Assembly (NCBI GenBank): GCA_963377175.1
Contig: CAUJNA010003813.1
Coordinates: forward strand, 28,501-92,500
Length of the DNA: 64,000 bases
Direction: 5' to 3'
Source of the DNA: Effrenium voratum
Taxonomy: Eukaryota; Sar; Dinophyceae; Suessiales; Symbiodiniaceae
Shown here: piece after piece, positions 1 to 9,860 of the stretch
How the letters are laid out: every line of letters begins with the position of its first letter
Position numbering within the stretch: position 1 is the stretch's first letter
The notes under the pieces: model-generated
Database searches by the model: none
Told to the model about the DNA's origin: nothing
What the model saw: the letters and a program-made list of their open reading frames with translations, nothing else
Translations under genes and position numbers: made by a program

Positions 1-99
1 GAGATGGGGTAAGAAATGAAGATGGGTATGTGAATATGTGTTTTTTGGTGTTGGATTGGTTGGGTGATTGAATTTGAATGTTGAAAATAGGTTGTTTTA

Positions 100-1454
100 G
101 TGGGCGTATTCAGAATGTGCCCAAAAGTGTGGGGGGGACCCTATGACCGGATGGCAAAATGCGGACGGGAGAGGCCACCACTAACTGGCTGGCCCCGAGT
201 GGTCCACTGCGCCCATCCTCAGGTGGCAACCATGCTCAACAAGAGCAAAGGTGGTTTGTTCGACATGCGGTGGCACATGGATCTGGATGGGGACGGGACC
301 AGAGGATACTTTGTCTACGATGGGGGGGAGTACCAGGACTGCTCGGACTACCAGCTGAAGAAGATGCAGGATGTGGTGACCCGCGTGCTCACGCAAGAGC
401 AGTTTGCGGCGGTGCAGGTCTCGGAACCAACCTCGTGCAAGGCTTTGCCGGCGGGGTTCCGCTACAGCAGGGACCTGGAGGAGGACCTCGCTCGACTGCA
501 GAGGATCTTGCCTGGCGTGGAGCTCTTGCGCTCCTGCCACGAGGACTACGCTGACACCATGTTCCTGCTGAAGGTTCTTTCGAGAGTGAAGGGAAGTCGT
601 CAGAACTTCGAGGAGTGCTTCTTCCATCTGGGGCACGGCCAGAACGGCAAGGGCACCTTGAACTTGGTGCTGCGCTGCTTCTGCGGTGACTACCATTACG
701 AGCCCAAGCCAGAGACCTTCACTAGCTTTGGAGACCCCACTGGCTGCTCCCTGAACATCTTGCAGTTCAAGGAAGACGATCTCTCTTCGTGAACGAGGTC
801 GAGGCAGGCGTCAAGCTCCGCTCCGGGATGCTGAAGGATCTGCGGGATCAGACTGCGTTCATCGAGGCCAGGGGCCTCTACCGGGACCCGATCCAGTTCA
901 AGCCGCAGTTCATTATGAACATGAGTGCGAACGAGTCATTCGAGTTCCGGACCATCGATGGAGGGATGCGCCGATCCTTCACAAGCGTCCCATGGCCGCT
1001 GAAGTTCATCATGAACCCAAGGTCGGGCACGAACGAGCGCCCGTCACGGGACATCAAGAATACCAACTTCATGATGAACTCTGTCGTGCCTTCGTTGGAG
1101 GTTATCTTCCCCGTCATTGACAGGATCGTTTTCCGCGGCTACAACGGCACACTGATTGAGCCCCGGCCCCACTCCATCGTCACAGCCACCTTGGCTCTCT
1201 TCGAGTGCATGCAAGAGCTGGACATGAAAGCCTTCTTGGAGGAGCACTTGCTTCAAGTCGAGAGCGCAAACATGGCCGCGCCACAGGGCTCTATCCGGTC
1301 CTGGATTCGGCAACAGGAGAGCGTCCGAGACATGCGACTCTCGCCGAAGGCTCTGGAGCGGATGCTGGACAAGATCTTGACGCCCAAGGTGGTGGGGGGG
1401 AGACGAATTTTTTCCCTTGCAGGCCGAGATGGCGTGTATGTCCAGGTGCCTTGA
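100..1454 (+). pseudogene. D5-like SF3 primase-helicase, helicase half, frameshifted (PLV)
   Basis: ATP-driven replication helicase of the kind carried by Polinton-like viruses, virophages and NCLDVs. The first frame (100-792) has the Walker A motif GHGQNGKGTL at residues 178-187, after a hydrophobic FFHL strand. The second frame (789-1454) has the rest of the SF3 core: a KDLRDQTAFIEAR stretch, FIMNMSANESFEF (sensor-like Asn) and GGMRRSF (arginine-finger region). Frame 1 passes to frame 3 between about 770 and 790, where SLFVNEVEAG already reads in the second frame upstream of its first Met, so an indel has broken one gene. The primase half is not visible; the first 50 or so residues of the first ORF may not be coding. 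No intact helicase can be made. The SF3 call is based on motif order; the PLV assignment rests also on the neighbours. Confidence 0.78.
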
Positions 1455-2108
1455 GTACAGGAATAGCTTTGGCACACATCTTTTGTTTTGGCACAGCTTG
1501 GACAGTGCGCGCAGCCCCAGGAACAGCCAAAGGCGGCTCGCGACGGAAAGAATCCGCAAAGATCAAAATTGATTCGAACGAGGGTGTTTGAGCTAGGAAG
1601 GTATGTGCAAGGCATTTGAGGATGCAAACAGAGTGCAGTGGGTATTGCTGGATGATGTGGAGCTTGGCTCTAAGTGCCTTTTGCAAGCCATCCCTAGCCG
1701 ATACAGCTCAGCGCAGGCCAGCCAGCAGAGGTGAGGGAGAAGGGGGGAGACACCGGACCATCCCCCGAAACCGGGTACTAATTTGGTACCCTGTTTGGAG
1801 GCTCCGAAAATGCGTTCAAAAACTATCAAAAGCAAGCAAAATCGTGCAAAAAACATGTGGACTCAAGCTAAGACAAGCAAAATCAGGCAAAAACGTGCAA
1901 AAACCAACCGGCTGAAGGGTGCAATCAGGGTGCAATCAGGGTGCAATCAGGGTGCAATCAGGGTGCAAAAGGGTGCAACCCCAAAATCGTGCAAAAACAT
2001 GCAAGTGCTCGGAGGCCCGGCCACGGTCAATTGGAGAGGCTTCAGAGGACCTGCTCAGAAACGCGTTTAGGGGTTGATACTGGTTCGCCCAACCGTTGGA
2101 GTTTGATA
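1455..2108. other. Non-coding spacer with short repeats
   Basis: I see no convincing gene between the helicase and the hairpin array. The stretch 1800-1905 is a degenerate A-rich repeat built on GTGCAAAAA and AAGCAAAATC words. It passes into five tandem copies of an 11-bp unit (GGGTGCAATCA) at about 1917-1974. Short ORFs here are translations of the repeats. Confidence 0.6.
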
Positions 2109-2484
2109 CTGGTCCGCCCAACCCGTTTGGTTTGCCGAGGACCCCAAACCCTAAAGGGACATTTGCACCGTTTTGCACCACAAAATGCTATTCTTACAGG
2201 GCCTACATTTATGTAGGGCCTGGAGGAATAGCTCGTTTTGCACGGTTTTGCACCACAAAATGCTATTAGTCCAGGGTGTACATGTATGTACGGCCTGGAC
2301 TAATAGCTCGTTTCGCACGGTTTTGCGCCACAAAATGCTATTCTTCCAGTGTCTATATTGATATAGGCGCTGGAAGAATAGCTCGTTTTGCACGGTTTTG
2401 CACGGTTTGCTCATGCCAGCCCCCGCTCATTTGATTGGTTCGCCCAACCCGTTGGTTTCCCGAGCACCCCAAACCCTAACCCAA
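2109..2484. repeat. Direct repeats flanking the hairpin array
   Basis: A block of about 50 bp containing CGCCCAACCCGTT, then CCGAG and ACCCCAAACCCTAA, occurs at about 2109-2153 and again, diverged, at about 2436-2482, in the same orientation. A partial third copy (CGCCCAACCGTTGG) lies at 2087-2100. The pair brackets the three hairpins at 2187-2382, as if the array sits within a duplicated or inserted unit. Confidence 0.6.
2187..2382. repeat. Three tandem 75-bp hairpin units with compensatory stems
   Basis: Hairpins occupy 2187-2232, 2262-2307 and 2337-2382, a period of exactly 75 bp. Each starts GCTATT, ends AATAGC, and has a further stem of about 16 bp. The linkers (CTCGTTTTGCACGGTTTTGCACC and variants, split here as CTCGTTTTGC plus ACGGTTTTGC) are almost identical. 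The inner stem sequences differ between units but remain paired: CCTACAT/ATGTAGG, GTACAT/ATGTAC and CTATAT/ATATAG at the tips. Function unknown; it could be a structured RNA, a cruciform or a foldback unit. Confidence 0.75.
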
Positions 2485-2676
2485 AAAGGGCTTGAGCAGG
2501 CTCCGGGAATTCCCCCCCAGCCCGCGCAATGTCTCGAAACCTTTTTTTCTAGTGTTTTCGCTCGATCATCCAACTTGAGTGTGATCAAAGTTTTTTTTTG
2601 CGCCAAAAGGGGCTTGCTTCAAGCTTCCGCGGAAACGCGGAGGCCCTGAAGAGTGCCTCAAAAAACCATTTTCAAA

Positions 2677-3561
2677 TTAGTCGAGGGTCCTGGGCCTCGG
2701 AGGCCCCAGGAAGTCGTCCAGCTGCCTCACAGCCGCCGGCCTGCCCCGTCTCGTCAGCCGGCCCGCCGCGTTGCCGCTGCCCTGCGGCGCCGGCAGCGCC
2801 AGCTTCAGCAGGGTCTCCCGGCCCTCCGTGCTGCGGACGGTCATGGAGTCCACGGCCCCCAGCTGCTGCACGTCGCCGTACTGAGGGTTGAAGCTCCTCG
2901 CCGCGTTCGTCGGCGCTCGGAAGGCGCCCGCGTCCTCCACCGCCTTCACGCGCCGCTCGGTGAGGTCCTTGTTGTGCTGGAACTTGTCGGCGTTGTCTTG
3001 GAGGACCCTGAACTCCGTGGCCGGCTGCTTCTCCACGTCCTCGGGCGCGCCGTGCACCGTCTCGTGGGGCCGCGCGTTGTAGGCCCCGGCCGCCCGCTCG
3101 AAGTGGTCGCTCCACTGCCCGCCCTTGCGCGCCACCCTCGTGGCCAGGTCTTTCTTCAGCGTCTGGATGCCCCGGTCCACCACGGCAATGGCGTTGCGGT
3201 CCTCGGGCCGCTTCGTGCGGTGCACGGCTTCCGCGGGCAGCTCCCGGTCCAGCGTGGCGAACTCGTTGCCCAGGTCTGTCGTGACCACAAAGTTCCCGTC
3301 GTCCCCCGTCAGCTCCCGCGCGGCGTTCTGCAGAGGTTCCACGGCGGCCTCCCGGGTGAAGACGTCCATCACCACCAGGCCGTACTTCGTCTTCCCCCGC
3401 GTGTTCTGGCTGAAGTCGATGAGGTCGGCCTGCACGTCGGCCTTCAGCGCCTCGAAGGCCATGGCCTGCGTCACGTCGAGGTCGCGCTGCCTCGCAAGTC
3501 GGTACAGCTTCCGCGGGTCCCGCACGTTGAAGTCGTCGGCCAGGTCCCTCAGCGCCTCCAT
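2677..3561 (-). CDS. Polinton-type rve (retroviral-like) integrase
   Basis: RNase H-fold integrase that would insert the viral genome into host DNA. The 294-aa ORF starts at a true ATG (3559-3561). The core runs from about residue 40 to 170: ADLIDF (Asp46), the strand KYGLVVMDVFTREAAVEPL, TTDLGNEF (Asp96), then AIAVVDRGIQTLKKDL, and the closing YNARPHETVHGAPEDV typical of rve domains. The third catalytic position is Asp129 instead of the usual Glu, so the triad reads D-D-D. No HHCC zinc finger and no chromodomain are visible; after about residue 185 the protein is low in recognisable features. It lies 128 bp downstream of the fibre gene on the same strand. One of the few PLV genes here with an uninterrupted frame. 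Confidence 0.82.
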   Translation of the reverse strand: MEALRDLADDFNVRDPRKLYRLARQRDLDVTQAMAFEALKADVQADLIDFSQNTRGKTKYGLVVMDVFTREAAVEPLQNAARELTGDDGNFVVTTDLGNEFATLDRELPAEAVHRTKRPEDRNAIAVVDRGIQTLKKDLATRVARKGGQWSDHFERAAGAYNARPHETVHGAPEDVEKQPATEFRVLQDNADKFQHNKDLTERRVKAVEDAGAFRAPTNAARSFNPQYGDVQQLGAVDSMTVRSTEGRETLLKLALPAPQGSGNAAGRLTRRGRPAAVRQLDDFLGPPRPRTLD

Positions 3562-3689
3562 TTAAAAAACAGCTTTGTTGCCCCAAAAAGGAGCTATTGC
3601 CGGAGGCCTGCACACACCCACTTGTTGCCCCAAAAAGGGGCTATTCAAGGTTCCTCTAGAACGAGGAGGCCTGAAGACCGTTTTTTTTT
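3562..3689 (-). other. Fibre-integrase spacer with repeated motif
   Basis: The word TTGTTGCCCCAAAAAGG followed by GCTATT occurs twice (about 3576-3600 and 3624-3646). A T/A-rich stretch (TTTTTTAA on the minus strand) directly precedes the integrase ATG. A late-type promoter or a terminator-like spacer is possible, but not shown. Confidence 0.4.
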
Positions 3690-6600
3690 CTACTTTTTCT
3701 TCGGCCCCCGCCGGGCCTGCCAGGCTTCCACCTCGTCCAGCCGGGCCTGGAAGCCCTTGCACACCCCCCACAGCACGCTGGTGAGGTGAGAGTAGTCGAG
3801 GGTGACCATCTCCGTGCCGTCGCTCCACCGGGCGGTGCCCGTCAAATTCTTCCACTTCGTTCCTGCGAAGTCGTCCGAGGCGAAGCCCAGCCTCAGGTCC
3901 CCGTTCATGTCCGGGCGCTTGTACTGCTTGGCCTCCACGGAGTCAAAGAGCTGCTTGAGCTCCGCCACGTCGGCCTCGGCCATCTCCGTCTTCACCCGGC
4001 TGTCCGACAAATTCGTGAAGCTCGTGTTGCAGACCACGTTGCCCGTGTTGCCCGCGATCACGAGGCAGCCGGGGTTCCTCTGGTTCGTGGTCAGGGACAG
4101 CTGCGTGGAGAGGCTCTTCGTCTGCACCAGCGCCTCGTCGTTGATCATGATGAGCTCGCACTGGTGCGCCCCGCCGTCCCGCTCCAGGAAGACCCGCGCG
4201 CTCTGGTTGCCCAGCAGCCGCAGCTCCGGGCCGCTGTCGGGGGCCGCGCTGTTGTTGGACACTTGCAGCTTGCTCCAGCCCGCCCAGTTCTTCGTCAGGA
4301 AGAGATCGTCCGAGAAGTCGGAGGTGTTGGTCACGGTGAGCGTGTTGGAGGCGAAGAGCTGCGGCGCGGAGACCGTGCCCGAGCTCGTCACGTCGCCGCA
4401 GACCACGCTGCCCGTCGACACTCCGCCGCTCGTGGCCGTGAAGGTGCAGTCCAGGCTCTCGCAGTCCAGCGGGCCCGTGGAGGCCGCCCCGGTGATGGTC
4501 AGCGTGGCGCCCGTGAGCGCCCCGGTGGCTGCGAAGCTCGCCGCGGTTGCTGCGCCCGAGGCCGTCAGTGTGCCCGTGGACACGTCGCCCGCCGTGGTGA
4601 AGTTCCCGGCGTTGGCCGTGTTGTTGATGGTGAGAGTGCTGCCCGTGATTCCTGTGGCGGAGCTCAGCAGGCCCACGCTGGCCGCCCCCGTGATGCTCAG
4701 CGAGCTGCCTGACACGGCCCCTGTGGACGACAGCGTGGCTCCGGCGACGGTGCCTGTGGCTGTGAGCGCTGCGCAGGAAATGGCGCCCGAGGCGTCCACG
4801 CCCGTGGTGAACACGTCCGTGCAGTTCACGTCGTTGCACAGCAGCTGGTCGCAGCCCACGTTGCCCTGCGCGGTGAGCCCGTCCAGCGTGGCCGAGCCCG
4901 TGAGGGCCAGCGAGTCCGCCAGCAGGTCCGTTACTGAGACAGACTCTCCCTCGAAGGCGCTGGCCCTGATCTGCATGCTGTACAGGTCCAGCGTGCCCGC
5001 CGACTGCTGCACCAGCCCGGGGATAGACCCGCCGAAGGCTCCGAAGTGCAGCTTCGCGATTCCGCCCGGCGGCACCGAGAAGTCCAGGCGCGCCGTGCTC
5101 CAGACGCCCTGCGAGGCCGTGCCGAGGAAGGTGCCGGTGACGCCCACGTAGTCGTTGTCGGCCGCGCTGACGTACATCACCAAGTTGGAGGCCGTGCCCA
5201 GCCGGTACCGGCAGCCGAAGGAGTAGCGTCTCCCCGGCGTCAGCGTGTAGGTGCGCACAATGTTCCAGGCGAAGGCGCTCAGGGTCATGGCGTAGCCCTC
5301 CAGCTGGAAGCCTCCCACCGTGAAGCTGGCCGAGGCCACGGAGCTCTGGCTGTTGGAGCGCACCAGAAAGTTGCCTAGCGTGGTGAGCGTGGGCTCCAGC
5401 AGCACCTCGCCCAGGGTGGCCAGCGTGACGTCGTCGGCCCCTCCGTCGAGGAACTCGTGCTTCAGCAGCAGGGCCGAGGCCGCCGTGTCCTCCTCCTCCG
5501 CCGTGTTGCCGGCCTCCAGGGTTGCGTCCAGGATCTGGAGGCCGTAGACGTCCACCGTTCCTGCCGTCTGGTTGGGCAGGCCCGGCGCCTGGAAGTGCGC
5601 CCCGAAGTGCAGCTTCGCCACTCCGTTTGGCGGCACGGTGAAGTACATCTTGGCCGTGCTCCAGGCGCCCTCGTCTCCCGCGAAGCTGCCGTACAATGGG
5701 TCGTAGACGTTGTCGGCCTCGGACATGTACACCACGAAGTTGGAGGCCGTGCCGAGCCGGTAGCGGCAGGCGAAGAGGAGCTCTCGGCCGGGCGTCAAGT
5801 TGTAGGTGCGCACAATGTTCCACGGGTTCGCCGCCAGGGTCAGAGTGTAGCCGTCCACGCTCACTCCCGCGGTGTGCGTGGCCAGGACCACGCTGCAGCC
5901 GCTGCTGGGGCGAACCGTCCAGTTTGAGAGTGAGACGTCTGTGGGGGCCAGGATCTGCTCTCCTATGGCGGCCACCACCTCGTCGGCCCCTCCGTCGTCC
6001 GGAAAGCGCACGGCTATTTGCAGGGCCGAGGCCGCCTCCGTGACTCCGAGCTTGTTGGCAAGGAGACCGTCCACTTGTGCGATGGTGTAGTAGCTGAGCA
6101 GGGCGGCGGCGATGCTTGAGGCCGTTGCCGTGTCCTGGTCGGCGGCTGAGCGGTACGCCACCAGCGCCGAGGTGATTTGGTTGGTTGTGAACACGTCCTG
6201 GTCCGGGCCCGTCCGGTAGGCCAGCAGCGCGCCCGTGATGGCGGCTTGCGTCTGCGTGTCCTGCGCGCTCGCCGTGCGGTAGTCTCCCAACAGCGCGTCT
6301 ACCTGCGCCGCGGTGTAGTAGGCCAGCAGCGCGGCCGTGATGGCGCTGGTCGTCTCCGTGTCCTGCGCCGTTCCGGTTCGGTAGTCGGCCAACAGAGTGT
6401 CCACTTGTGAGGAGGTGTAGTAGGCCAGCAGCGCAGCCGCGAGGGCCGCGTCCGCCGCTGCGACGGAGTAGCAGTCTGCCGTGATGCTCAGCGTGTCGTC
6501 GCCGTTGGCCAGCGCAGCAGAGAGAGGAGCCTCCAGATGCAGGTTGCGAACGACGTTGCTTCCGCGAAGGAGCTCCCAAGTTGTGAAGCCCGCCCAGGCC

Positions 6601-7317
6601 GGCGCGTTAACAACTCCGCCTCCGGGAAGCTGCAGGGCGGCGAGCTCCGCGAGGATTGCGTCGAGGGCGCTCTGGAGCGTGGTCTCGCTGGCGGAGAGCG
6701 CGGCGTTCGTGGCGTATGAGGCCAGCAGCGCCGCGTCAGCCTTGGAGGCCTGGAGCGCCGAGATGCCGGTGTCCCGGCTAGCAAGCTGCGCTGCGACGAA
6801 GGCCTCGGTGGCGAGGCTCAGCACTGCATTTGCTATCTTGGTGTCCACCTCCAGTGGAGCATGGCCGCCGTGGTGCTGTAGTTGGACAGCTTCAGGTCCA
6901 CGCCGTCCGGGGTGCTCTTAGTGGCCACCACGCCCTCAAGCACGTCGAAGGCCGACTGGTCTGCCTTGTTGGAGAGACCCGTGGTCAGCGAGCTCTGCAG
7001 CGCGCGATGCTGCTTCCGTGCGCGGCCACCTGTCCGTCCGTGGTGGCCAGGGCCGCCGCCGTGGCCAGGGGCGCAATTGCCGGCGCCAGCGCGCTGCTGT
7101 CCAGCTTTGAGGCCAGCTCTGCGGTGACTCTGTCGTCCAGGGACTGGATGGCCGCCGCGTTGTTGCCGGCGGCTGCCGTGTTCACCGCCAGGTCCGTTAC
7201 TTGAGCGTAGGGCGTCAGAGCGAGGGCCAGCTGCCCTGCGGTGACGTGCGTGCCGTCAGTCACCTCTCCGTTGTCCAGGACCTCCGGGATATTGCCGGTA
7301 ACAGGTCCTTCAAACAT
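3690..7317 (-). CDS. Tail-fibre-like protein with C-terminal S74 chaperone domain
   Basis: Trimeric fibre-type protein, probably a virion attachment structure. The main ORF (6848-3690, 1052 aa) shows, in order: coiled-coil-like repeats of the pattern YYTxxQVDxLLxxYRT/AQD (about residues 145-275); two copies of a 150-residue domain sharing WNIVRTY, LTPGR and CRYRLGTASN (about 300-450 and 475-625), likely carbohydrate-binding-like; short Thr/Ser/Gly repeats as in a triple-stranded beta-helix (about 640-830); and an S74 intramolecular chaperone with LSDSRVKTEM, QYKRPDM, LRLGFASDD, LDYSHLTSVLWGV and a final coiled coil (about 925-1052). The N-terminus lies upstream in two other frames: MFEGPVTGN at 7317-6985, then ALQSSLTTGL to AAMLHW at about 7010-6850. 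Two frameshifts therefore separate the parts. The 1052-aa frame itself starts at GTG, so it is not a real start. Confidence 0.8.
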
Positions 7318-7330
7318 GTTTACATATGTT

Positions 7331-7420
7331 CTCGCCGACGCCTTAGTCCAGTGGCTAAGGCGTCGGCCAAGGAGCTAAGCGCTTCTTGCTCCGCACGGGG
7401 CTCGATTCCTGCCGCGAGCG
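7331..7420 (+). other. tRNA-like sequence (type II arm) upstream of the fibre gene
   Basis: Box A-like TAGTCCAGTGG (7344-7354) and box B-like GGCTCGATTCC (about 7399-7409) are spaced as in a long-variable-arm tRNA (Ser/Leu type). The 5' part is a perfect 13-bp hairpin (GCCGACGCCTTAG 7334-7346, complement 7355-7367) with box A in the loop. The T stem pairs poorly, so this is probably a degenerate tRNA or a tRNA-derived element rather than a working gene. It begins 14 bp from the divergent fibre start. Confidence 0.45.
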
Positions 7421-7840
7421 CAGTTGAGTACCATTCAGTCCGAACTCCGGCCATCGGATGTGACTCAATTGATTTGGCCGATGACGCCGGTCAATCGCGG
7501 GACCTGCGCACGACGGCCGAAATTTTCGGTAAACTGTCGGTAAACTGTCGAAAATTTCGACAGCTCAAAAGCACAAGTGGCACTTGTGCTTTTCGAAGTG
7601 GGTTCGTTCCAGGCGAGAGTTGCGGCAGGCTGGCTTCTATGCCGGGCAGGTGGCGCGGCCGGGTGGTGCGCTAGGTGTGGAGCCAGTGTCCGACATAATC
7701 GGACACTGCTTCGTATCAGCTGGCGCGGCCGGGCTTCTATGCCGGGCAGGTGGCGATGCTCAACACAAGTGGCACTTGTGTTCTCGAAGCCTCCACGTCG
7801 GCGAGCTGGCGCGGCTCCGATGCCGGGCAGGTGGCGCGGC

Positions 7841-8033
7841 TCATGTAGGACTCATGTAGGACTCATGTAGGACTCATGTAGGACTCATGTAGGACTCATG
7901 TAGGACTCATGTAGGACTCATGTAGGACTCATGTAGGACTCATGTAGGACTCATGTAGGACTCATGTAGGACTCATGTAGGCTCATGTAGGACTCATGTA
8001 GGACTCATGTAGGACTCATGTAGGACTCATGTA
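7841..8033. repeat. 11-bp tandem repeat, about 17 copies
   Basis: The unit TCATGTAGGAC is repeated almost perfectly, with one copy lacking GA near 7979. There are no unique spacers, so it is not a CRISPR array. Confidence 0.92.
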
Positions 8034-8221
8034 TGGAGGCTTCTATGCCAGGCAGGTGGCGCGGCAGGGTGGCGCACCCGGAGTGCCCAACCGCCACCGT
8101 ATGACCGTATGATCCGTATGATCCGTATGACTCGGCGGGCTGGCGTGTCAGGCGCGGCTGGAAACAGGCACCAACCATTTTTTGGTTGCTGCCCGCGTGG
8201 AGTTCCGCGTGGAGTTCCCCT

Positions 8222-8341
8222 CAATCCTGGGGCCACAACAGGATTGAAGGGAGCAATCCTGGGGCCACAACAGGATTGAAGGGAGCAATCCTGGGGCCAC
8301 AACAGGATTGAAGGGAGCAATCCTGGGGCCACAACAGGATT
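8222..8341. repeat. 32-bp tandem repeat, four copies, each a short hairpin
   Basis: Units start at 8222, 8254, 8286 and 8318. Each contains CAATCCTG and its complement CAGGATTG around GGGCCACAA, so every unit can form an 8-bp stem. The first three copies are followed by AAGGGAG. Confidence 0.88.
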
Positions 8342-8606
8342 GGCGTGGCTCCGATGCCGGGCAGGCGCGGCAGGGTGGCGCACCCGGAGTGCCAAGAACA
8401 TGTTCATCCGACATGTATCCGACATGTTGAAGAAATTAAGCGTATAGCAAGGAACCCGGGGAAAGTGGAGGTTTCGCGGCTTGGCGCGGCAGAAATGTGA
8501 ACACGAGTGGCAATTGTGTTGGCACTTGTGTTGAAGCTCTCTGAATCAAATCCTGGGGGGGAGTTCAATGCAGGGATTCTGCAGGGAATCCCTGCATTCC
8601 CCGTAT

Positions 8607-9097
8607 CTCTCTCTTTAGAGGGGGTTTCCAAATGGCTTATATTCTACCTGAGAGGCTTCTAGCACTCGTCCGTCCAGCATTTGACCTCGTCCTGCGAAGG
8701 ATTCGAAGTCTAAAACGCTGCGTGCAGGCGTGTGGCTGCAAAATAGAGACCCCTAGATATGCGCTGCAATTTGGCTCCAGGTTGCATTTCAAGCGATGTC
8801 AAGCTTTGCCAAAGGAAACCCCTTTTCCCTTTTTTTCGGGGACCCCTTTTTTTGGGACCCCTTGTTTTCTTTTTTTTTTTTTTTTCTTAGCCCTGCAAAG
8901 GTTGGCTCGCTTGAAATGCAACCTGGAGCCAAATTGCAAGCATATCTAGGGGTCATTATTTTGCAGCCACACGCCTGCACGCAGCGTTTTAGACTTCGAA
9001 TCCTTCGCAGGACGAGGTCAAATGCTGGACGGACGAGTGCTAGGAGCCTCTCAGGTAGAATATAAACCATTTGGGAAACCCCCTCTAAAGAGAGAGG
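8607..9097. mobile_element. MITE-like hairpin element with about 190-bp inverted arms
   Basis: The left arm (about 8607-8800) starts CTCTCTTTAGAGGGGG and includes the words GGTTTCCAAATGG and AGCACTCGTCCGTCC. The right arm (about 8905-9097) is its reverse complement, ending in CCCCCTCTAAAGAGAG. The loop of about 105 bp is C/T-rich with long T runs. It has no coding capacity; short ORFs in either arm translate to the same peptide. It interrupts the minus-strand tyrosine recombinase frame just after its HSLK box. A target-site duplication cannot be told apart from the CT-rich ends. Confidence 0.8.
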
Positions 9098-9860
9098 GAG
9101 TTGGGCGGATGCGCTCAAGAGTGCCACTTTTAGGCTGTGTAGTGTGTACACTTGGGCTTCATCAGAGTTGATGCTGAAGTGCGAGGCTCCCAAGGGACCT
9201 GCGCAGCAAAGACAAGGCCTGCGTGTGTGGCAGCGGTCCCAAGAACTTAGGGTGAACACGGGCATGATGAAGTCCGGCTCTGGCAAGTTGAAGGGCTCTG
9301 AAATGCTTTGTGACCGCTTCGCTAAGGCTCTCGAGCCATTTGATCACCCAAGAGGATTGTGCTCCGCGTCCTGTGAGGCCGAACAGGGTACACGCCCACG
9401 GCTGTCCTAGTTTTGTAGTTTTTGTTGCCCAGCATGATCCTCGCAGAGCATGCTGAGTAAGGCTGATCTCCTTGATTTTGATGCGCTGAATGTCTCCAAA
9501 CCGCATGCTTGTGTGTGCCGCCAAGAGAAACGAGCCTAGTGTGATGCGCAGGTTGTGCGTGCAGTCGGCTGCACAAACTTTGCGCTCCCAGGATGCCAGA
9601 ATTGCCAGGGGCAGAGGCAGAGCCTCCTTCCTTTCCTGAGGCTGCTGAGGGGATGCGAAGGCTCTCGCCAGCGGGTTGGAGAGCAGAGATGCTAGTGATT
9701 CTATTTGACCTATGCGGGCAAGCCATGAGAGTGCTTTGAGCATGGGTCGAGGTGCTATGCGCACGCTGCTGCGGTCTTCTAGCTTGGAGCTTTCGCAAGC
9801 ATGCAAAGAGGTCCACTAGATGCACGAGAAGCAAATCCCCCAAGCAGACAATGAGTGCTT
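9098..9860 (-). pseudogene. Tyrosine recombinase, catalytic part, broken
   Basis: Catalytic half of a tyrosine recombinase that would integrate the element by strand exchange. Frame pieces at 9806-9162 and 9286-9098 give, in order: a helical core (ALSWLARIGQIESLASLL), REEALPLPL-like spacing seen as RKEALPLPLAILASWE, the box with the first catalytic Arg (LLAAHTSMRFGDIQR), the Lys-bearing hairpin (GSCWATKTTKLGQPWA), and YTLHSLKVALLSASAQL, where H-S-L-K replaces the usual HxxR. The distal His/Tyr part is missing: the frame runs into the hairpin MITE at 9097. Its N-terminal lobe is the tail of the ORF that ends at 9859. The motif order matches tyrosine-recombinase mobile elements of dinoflagellates. 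Confidence 0.65.

Larger units (their letters stand above)
7421..8606. other. Repeat-rich non-coding stretch
   Basis: No gene is supported. The stretch holds perfect short hairpins at 7518-7559 (11-bp arms), 7567-7593 (13-bp arms, 1-nt loop), 7684-7708 (10-bp arms) and 7762-7782 (10-bp arms). The word ATGCCGGGCAGGTGGCG recurs with changes near 7640, 7740, 7820, 8048 and 8355. The tandem arrays at 7841-8033 and 8222-8341 are listed separately. Confidence 0.6.

Noticed and set aside
2140..2490. Telomere-type repeats (AAACCCTAA)
   Set aside because: Only single CCCTAA words within a longer interspersed repeat, not a tandem run.
2653..3789. 378-aa + strand ORF, His/Arg/Val-rich
   Set aside because: Shadow of the integrase and of the fibre end on the other strand; composition is that of an antisense GC-rich frame.
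3786..5151. Two long + strand ORFs (308 and 449 aa)
   Set aside because: Antisense to the fibre gene, whose S74 domain and duplicated domains are unmistakable on the minus strand.
3943..6579. 878-aa minus-strand ORF, Arg/Gly/His-rich
   Set aside because: Out-of-frame shadow of the 1052-aa fibre frame.
7841..8341. Possible CRISPR array
   Set aside because: Repeats are head-to-tail without unique spacers, and the genome is eukaryotic.
8632..9286. Small proteins on both strands of the hairpin MITE
   Set aside because: The arms give the same peptide because they are inverted copies. Only the part of the minus-strand frame above 9097 belongs to the recombinase.
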